This document shows positions 18,493 to 27,399 of a stretch of DNA of 64,000 nt, one piece after another; the first letter of the stretch is position 1; each line of letters opens with the position of its first letter. The notes under the pieces were generated by a model, which saw nothing but the letters and a program-made list of their open reading frames with translations, did no database searches and had not been told where the DNA came from. Position numbers and translations under genes: made by a program. The DNA is from Caballeronia sp. LZ062 (GTDB taxonomy: Bacteria; Pseudomonadota; Gammaproteobacteria; Burkholderiales; Burkholderiaceae): positions 62,001 through 126,000 of the forward strand of contig NZ_JARTWB010000003.1 in NCBI RefSeq assembly GCF_031450785.1, given 5' to 3'.

Positions 18493-19130
18493 CTTTGCGT
18501 TTATAGTTATCTTTTTGGATATGAGTAAAAGTTACTCGAATGACGCGAATGGATTCGTTTGTCTTGGACCGACGGCCGCCTCGTCTATGGCGGACGAACG
18601 GAAACCTGCATCGACGGATCTCGCGCGCGTTGCAAGGCGTCGTGCATCCTTGAGTGATGCCTTTACTCGTGGTTCCGTTCATCGCGGGCCAGCGATGCTT
18701 GCGAAAAGCCGTGGCCGGAGTCGAGCCGTCACTGTGGCTTTGCTGATTCATTTGCGATGGAAGATGCAGCGAGCGTCGATGCGCGATGGTGCGTCGATCA
18801 GTACGTCGCTTGGCTTATTGGCCGATGGGCACGAACCTGTCGCGCCGCATGTGCGCTGATTGTCGCGAGGCTTCGCGACGCAGAGAGTGGATGTGTCGCC
18901 CTCAAGTGGCAGGTCACGGCCAAAGCGAACAGTGCCGCTGGCCGTAAGGTGTCGGACGCCGACTACTCGACGAGCCGGAGAAGCGTGCTCGGCAGAATGC
19001 GCGACCGTCTTGCGTTTCCAAAGAAAGAAGGCGCATCCAGTGTCGAGGTCAACGCGTTCAGCGACGAGCCGTGCGCCAAGCATTGACTAGAGAGAACTGG
19101 CGTTGCGCGTCGATTAGCCCGCGTATTGCG
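18493..19130. other. intergenic stretch with no convincing gene
   Basis: About 640 bases lie between the chemoreceptor promoter and the end of flhC. A plus-strand frame at 18757-19086 (109 codons, starting MEDAASVDARWCVDQYVAWL) is the best candidate, but it lacks a ribosome site and a recognisable family. I treat the region as non-coding or decayed. Confidence 0.4.
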
Positions 19131-19706
19131 TCAAGCTGCCTGCTGCAAGGCCGCGCTTTGCTCGCGTGCTGCTTTGGCCTTGGTCTTCCCGGCTCGCGAC
19201 GGCGGCTGACATAAACCGCAGACCATGCCGTGCGCCGGTTCGTGGGCGTGCGCGACAAACTTCCCGCGGCAGCGTGTGCACCCCGCCAGACGCAGAATCC
19301 CGGCATCCTTGAAACGCACGAACGTCCAGGCGCGCGTCAGGTCCATTTGCAGTGCTTCGCCGTTCATCGTGAAGTGCTCGGCATACAACGCATAGGCGCG
19401 GCTCAACAGATCCACGCGATCGAGATCCTTGCTGTTCTGTTCGAGGAACGCGTACACGTTCGCGAACATCGAGGCGTGGATATTCGGCCCCCACGTCAGA
19501 TACCAGTCCTCCGAGAAAGGCAGCATTCCCTTCGGCGGCGATGCGCCCTTCACTTCCCGATAAAGACGAATCAGACGGTCGCGAGAGAGCTTCGGAAATT
19601 CCGATTCGAGCACCTGCATGCGCGCGCCGAGCTTGATCAGCGTGATCGCGCGCAGCACCTGAGCGGCTTCATCGGCGAGGCTCTTCGAAGACGTAATCGT
19701 GGTCAT
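19131..19706 (-). CDS. flhC: flagellar master transcriptional activator subunit FlhC, 191 aa
   Basis: Length (E. coli FlhC is 192 residues) and sequence match FlhC: AITLIKLGARMQVLESEFPK, LSRDRLIRLYREVKGASPPK, GMLPFSEDWYLTWGPNIHAS, and the C-terminal zinc site with CTRC and CGLC four-cysteine pattern. With FlhD it forms the FlhD4C2 complex that activates class II flagellar genes, including fliA for sigma-28. The ATG lies two bases after the flhD stop, so the two are coupled. No other flagellar structural genes occur in the window, so this is either a detached flhDC locus or a second copy. Confidence 0.96.
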   Translation of the reverse strand: MTTITSSKSLADEAAQVLRAITLIKLGARMQVLESEFPKLSRDRLIRLYREVKGASPPKGMLPFSEDWYLTWGPNIHASMFANVYAFLEQNSKDLDRVDLLSRAYALYAEHFTMNGEALQMDLTRAWTFVRFKDAGILRLAGCTRCRGKFVAHAHEPAHGMVCGLCQPPSRAGKTKAKAAREQSAALQQAA

Positions 19707-19708
19707 GA

Positions 19709-20011
19709 TCAGGCTGCAACGAGTGCTGCGTTGGACAGGGCCGCCGTGACCGGAGCGTCGAGGCTGCGGCTAGCAAGGCCGCCGAGCATTTCGTCCGCAT
19801 TCATGCGGAAAAAGCACAGCAGTTGCGACGACGACGCAAGCTTGTCCGTCTGTGCCGGCGAGAGCTTCAAGAGCGTATCGGCGATTTCAGCCGACAAGCC
19901 GAGGTGCGCCTGCGCGGCCTCGCGGTCCGATGCCAGCACACGCCGCGCGAGCGTCAGGTAAGACAGGTTCAACTCGCGGATGGAAGAGAGATCGTGGCTG
20001 GCGTGTGTCAT
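19709..20011 (-). CDS. flhD: flagellar master transcriptional activator subunit FlhD, 100 aa
   Basis: IRELNLSYLTLARRVLASDR, EAAQAHLGLSAEIADTLLKL and SSQLLCFFRMNADEMLGGLA are the defining stretches of FlhD. The DNA-binding helix-turn-helix is near the C-terminus. The protein is slightly shorter than the enteric form (about 116). It is first in the flhDC operon. An inverted repeat in the leader, annotated separately, is a candidate control site. With FlhC it sets flagellar gene expression, and through sigma-28 probably the chemoreceptor genes in this window. Confidence 0.95.
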   Translation of the reverse strand: MTHASHDLSSIRELNLSYLTLARRVLASDREAAQAHLGLSAEIADTLLKLSPAQTDKLASSSQLLCFFRMNADEMLGGLASRSLDAPVTAALSNAALVAA

Positions 20012-20055
20012 GGCTGGCGTACCGAAGTAACTGTGACCGTTTTGGGCGTCAAGCT

Positions 20056-20074
20056 GCGCTGTAAGTGACAGCGC
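20056..20074. promoter_or_regulatory. inverted repeat in the flhD leader
   Basis: GCGCTGT (20056-20062) and ACAGCGC (20068-20074) are perfect inverted copies separated by AAGTG, 45 bases before the flhD ATG. It could be a regulator-binding palindrome or an RNA hairpin near the ribosome site. flhDC promoters are known to integrate many regulators, so either is plausible. Confidence 0.4.
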
Positions 20075-20688
20075 GAAGCAATTGTCTGGTTATTTATTGC
20101 GGCGTGCAACAGAAAGTTACAGTCGCAAACCTTTGCAACGGCGACTTTTGCGTCCGCAATCGTTGGCTGGGGATCGTTGCTTCGTGAGCGGTCAACCATG
20201 GAACACACTGCCGATGCGCAAACTCTGCGTCTAGTAAGCAAAGCGTGCGTTTTTTCTTCGCGGACACGACGAAATATGCCGATGCACGCAGGCGCCGCGC
20301 GGTAGGCAACATTTACCTTGCGACAGTTTTACCGCGGCTATCACGCGACAGTGTTACCACCGCTTTTCTTTGTCCGATAAATCTGTTGACGGAGGCGAGG
20401 CGGTCTACATGTAGCAGTACGTTCGCTTGGGCACGGCTCTGGAAGGCATCTGTCCGCGCAGACGCAGACCGTGCCATGTGGTCGGCGATACCGGCCGCCG
20501 ACGGGTGCAAGCCGGTAGCCGACAGGAAGCGTTGGGGAATCTGCTCGCGCAGTGGCCGGACCGCAGGCCAACCACGGTGGCTCCGGTTCCGCCTTGAAGG
20601 CGGCGCATCGCGCTGCGTCGCACCGGTTCGATCCGCAAACTGCAGTCTTCCCGCACTCTCAAGAACTGGCGATGTGCATCGACGACAG
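20075..20688. other. flhD upstream region and possible decayed coding sequence
   Basis: The first 150 bases are AT-richer and should hold the flhD promoter; I could not place -35/-10 boxes with confidence. On the minus strand near 20640-20690 a frame reads GYDADLTVVDAHRQF, which resembles the C-terminal motif of dihydroorotase-like amidohydrolases (GYDADLTVVD), then degenerates. It suggests a second gene fragment next to the pdxA-like remnant. No intact gene is present. Confidence 0.35.
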
Positions 20689-21250
20689 TCAGATCGGCGT
20701 CGTACCCTTATCGAGAAAGCGTTCGCGCAAGCCTTCGACGCGCCCGTGCATCGTGGCGCCCGCTACGGCGGTCCTGATCCATGCGCAGCGGAATCCCGAA
20801 CGCCCGTGTGCCGCGCCGACATCCGCCCTGCCTCGCCGTCGATCTCGTATGCGGTGCCCGGCGCGGGCGTCGCGATCGGCACCGGCAAGCGGCCGTGCAC
20901 GCACTTTGCGCAAGAAGCCCATCCGCGTTGATCGTGGTACATCGTGATGACGCCATCGGATACCTTCTGGTCGCGTGCGCGCAAGAAGACGGTGTCGCCG
21001 GGCAAAGGCCCTTGCGCTCCGTAGCCATAACTCGCCGACGTGCTCCACGGCGGCGGATCACGTCGGCTCCCTCGCATCGGAAGGAGCCATTGCCGCCGTT
21101 ATGCGGATCGAAGCCGCACACCGCGATGCGAGCCACGCGATACGCGCGCGCTTCTGCCCTCCACGAATCACCCGCACCGCGCCGACGATACGCTGCCGCC
21201 TCAGCTTCGCGCTCCCCGTCTTCCAGCGCGATCAGCGAAGTGACACGCTA
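20689..21250 (-). pseudogene. decayed pdxA-like gene (4-hydroxythreonine-4-phosphate dehydrogenase family), frameshifted, 5' end missing
   Basis: Pieces of a PdxA-family protein appear in order on the minus strand but in three frames: ARIAVCGFDPHNGGNGSF near 21080-21136 (normal motif RIAVxGLNPHAGE), then PGDTVFLRARDQKVSDGVIT followed by MYHDQRGWASCAKC near 20890-21010, then GRLPVPIATPAPGTAYEIDG. The last in-frame end is ATMHGRVEGLRERFLDKG before a stop at 20689. At least two frameshifts separate the pieces. PdxA motifs such as TMYHDQG are recognisable but altered. The N-terminal half is not found before the plus-strand gene at 21470. Confidence 0.75.
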
Positions 21251-21469
21251 GATGCACGACTCGTAAAACACGTCGACTCGGCAAAACGCACCTCGTAGTC
21301 GAACTGTCGAGCGAACCATTTCGTTTCATCACGGCCCCGCCCGATTGCATGACATCTTCATGCCGTTCTATCCGCCCCTGGCGGTACACTGCCAATCACC
21401 GCAGCTTCCGAACGAGCTCGACATGCGCGACGCCTTCTCCGGTATGCACGATGCAAGAGTGTTCCGCCT

Positions 21470-22825
21470 ATGACGCGCCCTCGCATGAAACACTCGGCCT
21501 TCGCGCACAATCACGCGAGACGAGTCTTGCACGATCTCGTCTGGTCTGTCGGACCCCTCGTGCTGGCTTGCGCGCTCGCTGTCGTGCTCGTCGTGTGGCT
21601 CGTCGATCCCGCGCCGCCGCGTACCATCACCATCACCGCGGGGCCGCCCGATAGCTCGCTCTTTCAAATCGCCGGGGACTACGCGAAGCAGCTCGCGCGC
21701 AACGGCGTCACGCTGAAAGTGCTGCCTTCCGATGGCTCCGTTCAGAATCTCCAGCGCCTGCTCGATCCCAAGACGCATGTCGACCTCGGGCTCGTTCAAG
21801 GCGGTATCGCGACTCCCGAACAAGCGTCGTCGTTGATGTCGCTCGGCAGCGTGGCTTATTTGCCTATCGTCGTGTTCTATCGCGGCAAGGGCCTCACGCT
21901 CCTGTCGCAACTGGAAGGCAAACGCATAGCTATCGGGCGTGAAGGCAGCGGCACGCGCACGCTGTCACTGAAGCTGCTCGAGGCGAATGGAATCGGACCG
22001 GGCGGCGGTACGCAATTGCTTCCGACGGATGGCCTTCAGGCCGCCACGCAACTCGTCAGCAATGAAGCGGACGCGGTGTTTCTCAGCGGCGACTCCGCCA
22101 CGCGCGCGCTCATGTTGCGCCTTCTCAAAGTGCCCGGCCTCTCGGTGATGGACTTCAACGAAGCCGACGCCTATACGCGCGTCTTTCCTTATCTCGACGA
22201 GATTCAGTTGCCGCGCGGGGTACTCGATCTCGGACGACTCGTTCCGCCGCAGCCCGTGCACCTGATCAGCCCGACCGTCGAACTGGTCGCACGCACGAGC
22301 CTGCACCCGGCGCTGTCCGACTTGTTGATCGAGGCAGCGCAGGAAGTGCACGGCAAGGCGGGACTCTTGCAGCACGCCGGTCAATTTCCGAGCCCGGTCG
22401 CGCATGAGTTCCCGATCAGCGAGGATGCGAGCCGCTACTATCGCTCCGGCAAAAGCTTCCTGTATCGGGCGCTGCCTTTCTGGCTGGCGAACGTTGCGAA
22501 CCGCGCGCTGGTCCTGCTGCTGCCTGTCGCGGTGCTCATCTTTCCGGCGCTTCGCGTCGTGCCGGCGCTCTACCGATGGCGCGTGCGATCGCGTATTTAC
22601 CGCTACTACGGCGCGCTTATCGCCGTCGAGCGTGGCGCAATGCATCTTTCGAACGAAGACGATCGCCGCGCGCTGCTCGCCGAACTGGACGACATCGAAG
22701 CGTCACTGGATACGCTCAAACTGCCGCTCGCCTATACCGATGCGCTCTATGTGTTACGCGAGCATATCGGCTTCGTGCGTTCGCGTCTGAGTACTGCGGG
22801 CCGAAGAGACAATCATGCCGCCTGA
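21470..22825 (+). CDS. TAXI-family TRAP-type solute-binding protein anchored in the membrane at both ends, 451 aa
   Basis: A membrane segment near the N-terminus (VGPLVLACALAVVLVVWLVD) is followed by a TAXI-type binding domain: RTITITAGPPDSSLFQIAGD, VLPSDGSVQNLQRLLDPKTH, VDLGLVQGG, GKRIAIGREGSGTRTLSLKL and NEADAVFLSGD. A second hydrophobic segment (ALVLLLPVAVLIFPALRVVP) near residue 350 leads to a cytoplasmic helical tail. Classical TAXI proteins are free periplasmic subunits with a DctM/DctQ permease; none is nearby. This double-anchored form could be a sensor or scaffold rather than a transporter. Met codons at 21470 and 21485 are both possible starts. Confidence 0.85.
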   Translation: MTRPRMKHSAFAHNHARRVLHDLVWSVGPLVLACALAVVLVVWLVDPAPPRTITITAGPPDSSLFQIAGDYAKQLARNGVTLKVLPSDGSVQNLQRLLDPKTHVDLGLVQGGIATPEQASSLMSLGSVAYLPIVVFYRGKGLTLLSQLEGKRIAIGREGSGTRTLSLKLLEANGIGPGGGTQLLPTDGLQAATQLVSNEADAVFLSGDSATRALMLRLLKVPGLSVMDFNEADAYTRVFPYLDEIQLPRGVLDLGRLVPPQPVHLISPTVELVARTSLHPALSDLLIEAAQEVHGKAGLLQHAGQFPSPVAHEFPISEDASRYYRSGKSFLYRALPFWLANVANRALVLLLPVAVLIFPALRVVPALYRWRVRSRIYRYYGALIAVERGAMHLSNEDDRRALLAELDDIEASLDTLKLPLAYTDALYVLREHIGFVRSRLSTAGRRDNHAA

Positions 22826-22907
22826 CGCGCTTTATATCGTTCGGCGTCCGTACTATTATGCGTGCAGTCGCGGCCATCGAATCCATTCATGTCCGATGGC
22901 CCTCGCA

Positions 22908-23885
22908 TCACTTGAAACCCGCAACCGTATGCGGAACATACGGCGCTTCGAGCTGCGCAATCTCCTCGGGCGTCAATTTCAGGGACAACGCCGCGACCGC
23001 ATCGCTCACATGGTTCGGCTTCGAAGCCCCAATGATAGGCGCAGTCACCGGCGCCTTTTGGGCCACCCAGGCAAGCGCAACCTGAGCGCGCGGAACGTTG
23101 CGCGCCTTCGCGACGGCCGCCACAGCTTCGACCACGGCCCGGTCCGCATCATGCGTCTGATACAGCGTGCTGCCGAAGGTATCCGTTTCCTGACGCTCCG
23201 AGGTCGCATCCCATTCGCGCGTGAGACGTCCGCGTGCAAGCGGACTCCATGGCAACACACCTACGCCCTGATCCGCACATAGCGGCAGCATCTCACGCTC
23301 TTCTTCGCGATAAAGGAGATTGAGGTGGTTCTGCATCGTCTTGAACTCGGTCCAGCCGTTGGCACGCGACGTATAAAGCGCCTTGCTGAACTGCCATGCA
23401 TACATGGACGACGCGCCGATATAGCGAGCCTTGCCGGCTTTCACGACGTCATGCAAGGCTTCGAGAGTCTCTTCGATCGGCGTCGTGTAATCCCAGCGAT
23501 GGATCTGATACAGATCGACGTAATCGGTCCCGAGGCGGCGCAGGCTGCTGTCGATCTCGTTCATGATGGCCTTGCGCGAAAGCCCCGCGCCGTTAGGGCC
23601 CGGCCGCATGCGATTGAACACCTTCGTTGCAATCACGATGTCGTCACGCTTCGTGAACTCGCGTAGCGCGCGTCCGACGATTTCTTCGGAAGTTCCATCG
23701 GAGTAGGTATTGGCAGTGTCGAAGAAGTTGATGCCCGCATCCAGTGCCTGCTGAATGATCGGGCGGCTCTTCTCTTCGTCGAGCGTCCAGGGATGCGTGC
23801 CGCGTTCCGGCACACCGAAAGTCATGCAGCCAAGACAAAGGCGGGACACTTCAAGACCGGTCGTACCGAGTTTCACGTATTCCAT
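22908..23885 (-). CDS. aldo/keto reductase, 325 aa
   Basis: This is an AKR-fold (beta/alpha)8 reductase with the catalytic tetrad visible: Asp and Tyr in FFDTANTYSDGTSEEIVGRA, Lys in IVIATKVFN and His in DLYQIHRWDY. NADPH-binding residues follow (GVLPWSPLARGRLTRE, APIIGASKPNHV). It resembles the AKR subgroup that includes yeast-like and YghZ/Tas-type reductases of carbonyls. AAGGAGATAT before MEYVKLGTTGLEV fixes the start at 23885. It stands alone; the physiological substrate is not evident. Confidence 0.93.
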   Translation of the reverse strand: MEYVKLGTTGLEVSRLCLGCMTFGVPERGTHPWTLDEEKSRPIIQQALDAGINFFDTANTYSDGTSEEIVGRALREFTKRDDIVIATKVFNRMRPGPNGAGLSRKAIMNEIDSSLRRLGTDYVDLYQIHRWDYTTPIEETLEALHDVVKAGKARYIGASSMYAWQFSKALYTSRANGWTEFKTMQNHLNLLYREEEREMLPLCADQGVGVLPWSPLARGRLTREWDATSERQETDTFGSTLYQTHDADRAVVEAVAAVAKARNVPRAQVALAWVAQKAPVTAPIIGASKPNHVSDAVAALSLKLTPEEIAQLEAPYVPHTVAGFK

Positions 23886-24024
23886 CGGGATATCTCCTTG
23901 CAATCGATTGCCTTTCGAAAGATGACGCAAACGCAACGCGATCGCGTGTCAGCGGCCAAAGGTTCACATTAGCGCAGGTCGCGGCGCGTTGCTGAACACC
24001 GTTGCAAGGAATGGTCCGCACACA

Positions 24025-24047
24025 AAATTGCCCGCTCGATGGCGGGC
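24025..24047 (-). terminator. terminator after the MFS gene at 24.1 kb
   Basis: On the minus strand GCCCGC pairs with GCGGGC over a 6-base loop and is followed directly by AATTTT. It lies about 57 bases beyond the stop of the MFS gene and ends the minus-strand uronate operon. Confidence 0.75.
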
Positions 24048-24068
24048 ACTAGATTGAGCACCACACTG

Positions 24069-24092
24069 TGCGGCGTGCGAGAGCACGCCGCA
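24069..24092. terminator. perfect 10-bp hairpin downstream of the MFS gene
   Basis: TGCGGCGTGC (24069-24078) and GCACGCCGCA (24083-24092) form a perfect stem with a GAGA tetraloop. There is no T-tract of its own; it precedes the conventional terminator at 24025-24047 and may protect the mRNA 3' end. Confidence 0.5.
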
Positions 24093-24103
24093 ACACGCGC
24101 CGA

Positions 24104-25447
24104 TCAAGACCTGGCCGGCTCTCCTTCGTCCAGTTCCCGCGGCCCGGATATCGTCTCCAGCGCCGAATCGTGATGCAGCAGCAAGACCGCCGCCACACCG
24201 ACCATCCCCGCGCCCGCGAGACACAGCAAGCCCGCGCCGAAGCCGCCCGTGCTGTCCTTGATCCAGCCCATCGCATACGGTCCGAAGAAGCCCGCCAGAT
24301 TGCCGAGCGAATTGATCGCCGCAATACCGCCTGCGGCCGCAGCGCCGGAAAGGAACGAGGCAGGCAGCGTCCAGATCACCGGCAGGCAGCCGAAGATGCC
24401 GAAGCCGGCAATCGACAGTGCAATCATCTTGAGCACCGGGTTATCCAGTCCGGCCGACGCTGCAATCCCGCCCGCCGCCACCATCAGTGCGATGGCAACG
24501 TGCCAGCGTCTTTCAAGCTTGCGATCCGAATGACGCCCCCACAGCACCATGCTGACGACGCCGACCGCATACGGCAACGACGTGACAAAGCCGGTTTGCA
24601 GGTTGGTCAAGCCGAATGCCTTGACGATCTGCGGCAAGAAGAAGCTCAAGCCATAATTGGTTGCGTTGGCGCCGAAATAGACCAGCGCAATGGCGAGCAC
24701 GCGTCGATTGAAGAGCGCCTCCTTGACGCTGAACGCATGCACGGCTTCGCGATGCGCGCGCTCGTGCGCTTGCCTGTCCACGAGCCACTTTCGTTCGTCA
24801 TCGGCAAGCCAGTGGGCGTCGGAGGGCTTGTCGGTCAGATAGAAGAAGACGACAAACGCAAGCATCAGCGCCGGCAATGCTTCGATCAAATAGAGCCATT
24901 GCCAGCCGGCCATGCCATGGAAACCGTCGAGCTGCAGAAGCGCGCCGGAGATGGGGCCGCCGATCACGGTAGACAGCGGAATCGCCGCCATGAAATAGCC
25001 CACTACGCGCCCGCGATATTTTGCGGGGAACCAGAGCGTGAGCAAGAAAATGATGCCGGGAAAGAAGCCCGCCTCAGCGACACCCAGCAAAATGCGCAGG
25101 CCGTAGAACACGTAGGCGTTGGACAAGCCGGTCGCCTGCGCGATGTGCGGAATATAGGCCATCGCCGCCGCCAGAATGCCCCATGTGAACATGATGCGGG
25201 CGATCCACCGTCGCGCGCCGAAGCGTTCGAGCAACAGATTGGACGGAACCTCGAAGAAGAAATACGCAATGAAGAAAATGCCCGCGCCGAAGCCGAAGGT
25301 GCTCGCGGAGAAGCCGAGCGCCTTGTTCATCTGCAAGGCAGCAAAGCCGACGTTGACGCGATCAAGATAAGCGATGAAGTAACAGACGATCAGGAACGGC
25401 ACGAGCCGTACCATCACGCGCTTCATGGTGCGAGTTTCAAGGTCCAT
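24104..25447 (-). CDS. MFS transporter, ACS family, third gene of the uronate operon, 447 aa
   Basis: A 12-helix ACS carrier: LVPFLIVCYFIAYLDRVNVG, FEVPSNLLLERFGARRWIAR, LLGVAEAGFFPGIIFLLTLW and SGAAAAGGIAAINSLGNLAG. GGAGGAGA before MDLETRTMKRVMV fixes the start at 25447. It follows the lactonase gene by 183 bases in the same direction with no intervening terminator, so it is probably the last gene of the udh operon. Uronate or aldarate import is the natural inference from context; the sequence does not specify the substrate. A terminator follows. Confidence 0.9.
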   Translation of the reverse strand: MDLETRTMKRVMVRLVPFLIVCYFIAYLDRVNVGFAALQMNKALGFSASTFGFGAGIFFIAYFFFEVPSNLLLERFGARRWIARIMFTWGILAAAMAYIPHIAQATGLSNAYVFYGLRILLGVAEAGFFPGIIFLLTLWFPAKYRGRVVGYFMAAIPLSTVIGGPISGALLQLDGFHGMAGWQWLYLIEALPALMLAFVVFFYLTDKPSDAHWLADDERKWLVDRQAHERAHREAVHAFSVKEALFNRRVLAIALVYFGANATNYGLSFFLPQIVKAFGLTNLQTGFVTSLPYAVGVVSMVLWGRHSDRKLERRWHVAIALMVAAGGIAASAGLDNPVLKMIALSIAGFGIFGCLPVIWTLPASFLSGAAAAGGIAAINSLGNLAGFFGPYAMGWIKDSTGGFGAGLLCLAGAGMVGVAAVLLLHHDSALETISGPRELDEGEPARS

Positions 25448-25630
25448 CAATGTCTCCTCCGAATAGGCAAGCGGCAAATCGTTGACTTGACTGCGTTGAC
25501 TTGGATGCGCTGACTTGAATGCGATTCGTCAGCCTACTCTCGAAGGAGAAAGTAAAGAACTGGTGTTTAGCCTGTACCGTGGGCGCAATCCCGCACTTGA
25601 CGGCGGCTCGTTACTACAATCTCATGGCAT

Positions 25631-26539
25631 TTATGCGACCGGTAACATGCCCGCATACTCCGGTTCCGGTAATCCTTGCACACCGGGCCGCAACGCAAAG
25701 ACGCAACCGTCGTTGTCCGTGGCGTTGTCAGCGGGACGAATCGACGTGACGTAGAGCGTGGCGAGGTCGTCGCCTCCGAACGCGCACATCGACGGCTTGA
25801 CGGCGGGCATTGCGATTGTGCGATCGAGCTTGCCCTGCGGCGTGAAGCGTAACAGGCGGCCTGCGTCGTTGGCGCAGGTCCAGTAGCAGCCGTCGGCGTC
25901 GACCGCTGCGCCGTCGGGGCGACCGGCATGATGATGCAAGTCCGCCAGTACCCGACGGTTAGACGGCGTGCCGGTGTTCACATCAAAATCGAACGCCCAT
26001 ATGAGGCGCCTCGTCGGGTGCGAATCGGACAGATACATGGTCGCGCCGTCCGGCGAGAACGCCAGACCGTTTTGCGTGACGAGTCCATCGACGATGGGCT
26101 CAGACAGCGCGCCGTCGTTGCCATAGTAGTACAGCGCCCCCGCAGGGCTCGCGAGCGCCATGTCCTGCACCATCGTGCCCGCCCAGAAACGCCCTTGCCG
26201 ATCGCAACGGCCATCGTTGAAACGCATGCCGGGCGCGTCGAACCGCGGCGCCGCGAGCCGGACAAGGCGCGCCTCGCCTGCTTCATGCAATGTCACGGCA
26301 TGCAGCCCGCTTTCCATGCCGGCGACGATTGTGCCGGCTGCATCGAAGGCAAAACACGCAATCTGCTCGGGAAGCGTCCAGTCGGCGCGCCGCCCACTTT
26401 CGACATCTAGTCGGACGATGCGCCGGTCCGGAATGTCGACAAAATACAGCGCGTTGTCTTTTGCATGCCAGACCGGACACTCGCCGACCGTCGCGCGCCC
26501 GGCCGCGTCCAGCCGCTCCACGCTAGGCGCAGAGTTCAT
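25631..26539 (-). CDS. SMP-30/gluconolactonase-family lactonase, 302 aa
   Basis: This is a six-bladed beta-propeller of the SMP-30/LRE family: ATVGECPVWHAKDNALYFVD (metal-binding Glu in GECPVW), MRFNDGRCDRQGRFWAGTM (Asn and substrate-binding Arg), TQNGLAFSPDGATMYLSDSH and HHAGRPDGAAVDADGCYW (catalytic Asp/Asn region). Family members hydrolyse sugar lactones with a divalent metal. Its start overlaps the stop of the uronate dehydrogenase gene by four bases. That enzyme makes aldaro-lactones, so opening them to glucarate or galactarate is a strong contextual assignment. Confidence 0.92.
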   Translation of the reverse strand: MNSAPSVERLDAAGRATVGECPVWHAKDNALYFVDIPDRRIVRLDVESGRRADWTLPEQIACFAFDAAGTIVAGMESGLHAVTLHEAGEARLVRLAAPRFDAPGMRFNDGRCDRQGRFWAGTMVQDMALASPAGALYYYGNDGALSEPIVDGLVTQNGLAFSPDGATMYLSDSHPTRRLIWAFDFDVNTGTPSNRRVLADLHHHAGRPDGAAVDADGCYWTCANDAGRLLRFTPQGKLDRTIAMPAVKPSMCAFGGDDLATLYVTSIRPADNATDNDGCVFALRPGVQGLPEPEYAGMLPVA

Positions 26540-27366
26540 CGACTGCGCTCCATCGGTTCGCCGAGCACGAATGCGCCGCCCTGGAAATGCTGTGCAGGGT
26601 CGTCGCGTTCGGCGGTCGGCGCGGTCACGGGGAAGCGGTCGCTGAACGCTGCCGAGCTATCCTGCGGATTGAATCCGAGAAAAGCCGCCTTGGTGTTGTC
26701 CCACCACTTCAGCGGATTGTTCGACGCACCATACACGACCGTGTGCCCGACGCGATTCGTGAACAGTGAGCAACGCACCAGCTCGATGAAGTCGCGATAG
26801 CTCAGATAAGTCACGAGCATCCGCGGATTCTTGGGCTCCTCGAACGACGAGCCAATGCGCAGGCATACCGTCTCGATGCCGAAGCGATCGAAGTAGTAGC
26901 GCGACAGCGCCTCGCCGAAGCATTTGGTGACGCCGTAGAGACTGTCGGGGCGCTGCGGCGCGTCGGCATCGAGCACCTCCGTGACCGGATGAAAACCGAT
27001 CGCGTGATTCGAACTCGCGAACACGACGCGCTTCACGCCGTGACGGCGCGCGGCCTCATAGATGTTGTACGTGCCTCGAATATTCGCTTCGATCAGATCG
27101 TCGAACGGCGCTTCGATTGAAATGCCGCCGAGATGCACGATCGCATGGACGCCATCGACAAGTCGCATGACCGCGTCGCGGTCCGCGAGATCGACGGAGC
27201 TTGCTTCCTCATGCGCTGCGGCGTCGTCGAGCGGGGCGATATCGGACAGGCGTACCACGTCCGCCCATTGCGCGAGCGCGCCGCGTAACTGGCGGCCGAG
27301 ATTTCCGGCTGCGCCGGTCAGCAGCAGGCGCTTGAAAGGCTTGCCCGTTGCAGAACTTTGGTTCAT
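26536..27366 (-). CDS. udh: uronate dehydrogenase (NAD-dependent), 276 aa
   Basis: An extended-SDR protein closely patterned on bacterial uronate dehydrogenases: LLLTGAAGNLGRQLRGAL, AIVHLGGISIEAPFDDLIEA, NIRGTYNIYEAARRHGVKRV, VFASSNHAIGFH, and the catalytic YGVTK (Tyr-x-x-x-Lys). Udh oxidises glucuronate or galacturonate to the 1,4-/1,5-aldarolactone with NAD+. I chose the Met at 27366 (MNQSSATGKPFKR), preceded by GAGGAG; an in-frame Met 36 codons upstream would cover the operator region. It leads an operon with the lactonase and an MFS carrier. An AAAACGTTTT operator lies 34 bases upstream. Confidence 0.93.
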   Translation of the reverse strand: MNQSSATGKPFKRLLLTGAAGNLGRQLRGALAQWADVVRLSDIAPLDDAAAHEEASSVDLADRDAVMRLVDGVHAIVHLGGISIEAPFDDLIEANIRGTYNIYEAARRHGVKRVVFASSNHAIGFHPVTEVLDADAPQRPDSLYGVTKCFGEALSRYYFDRFGIETVCLRIGSSFEEPKNPRMLVTYLSYRDFIELVRCSLFTNRVGHTVVYGASNNPLKWWDNTKAAFLGFNPQDSSAAFSDRFPVTAPTAERDDPAQHFQGGAFVLGEPMERSR

Positions 27367-27399
27367 CGATACTCCTCGTACGAATTTTGAATGCAATAT

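Noticed and set aside
18757..19086. 109-codon plus-strand frame between the chemoreceptor promoter and flhC
   Set aside because: No ribosome site, no recognisable domain and mixed shadow-like composition. Left as intergenic.
24068..25513. 481-codon plus-strand frame opposite the MFS gene
   Set aside because: Composition is strongly Arg/Gln/His/Glu-rich, typical of the reverse of membrane-protein codons. No domain is visible.
25633..25648. GntR-type operator-like word (ATGTTACCGGTCGCAT on the minus strand)
   Set aside because: It falls in the last codons of the lactonase gene (Met-Leu-Pro-Val-Ala-stop) and has no promoter context, so chance coding similarity explains it.
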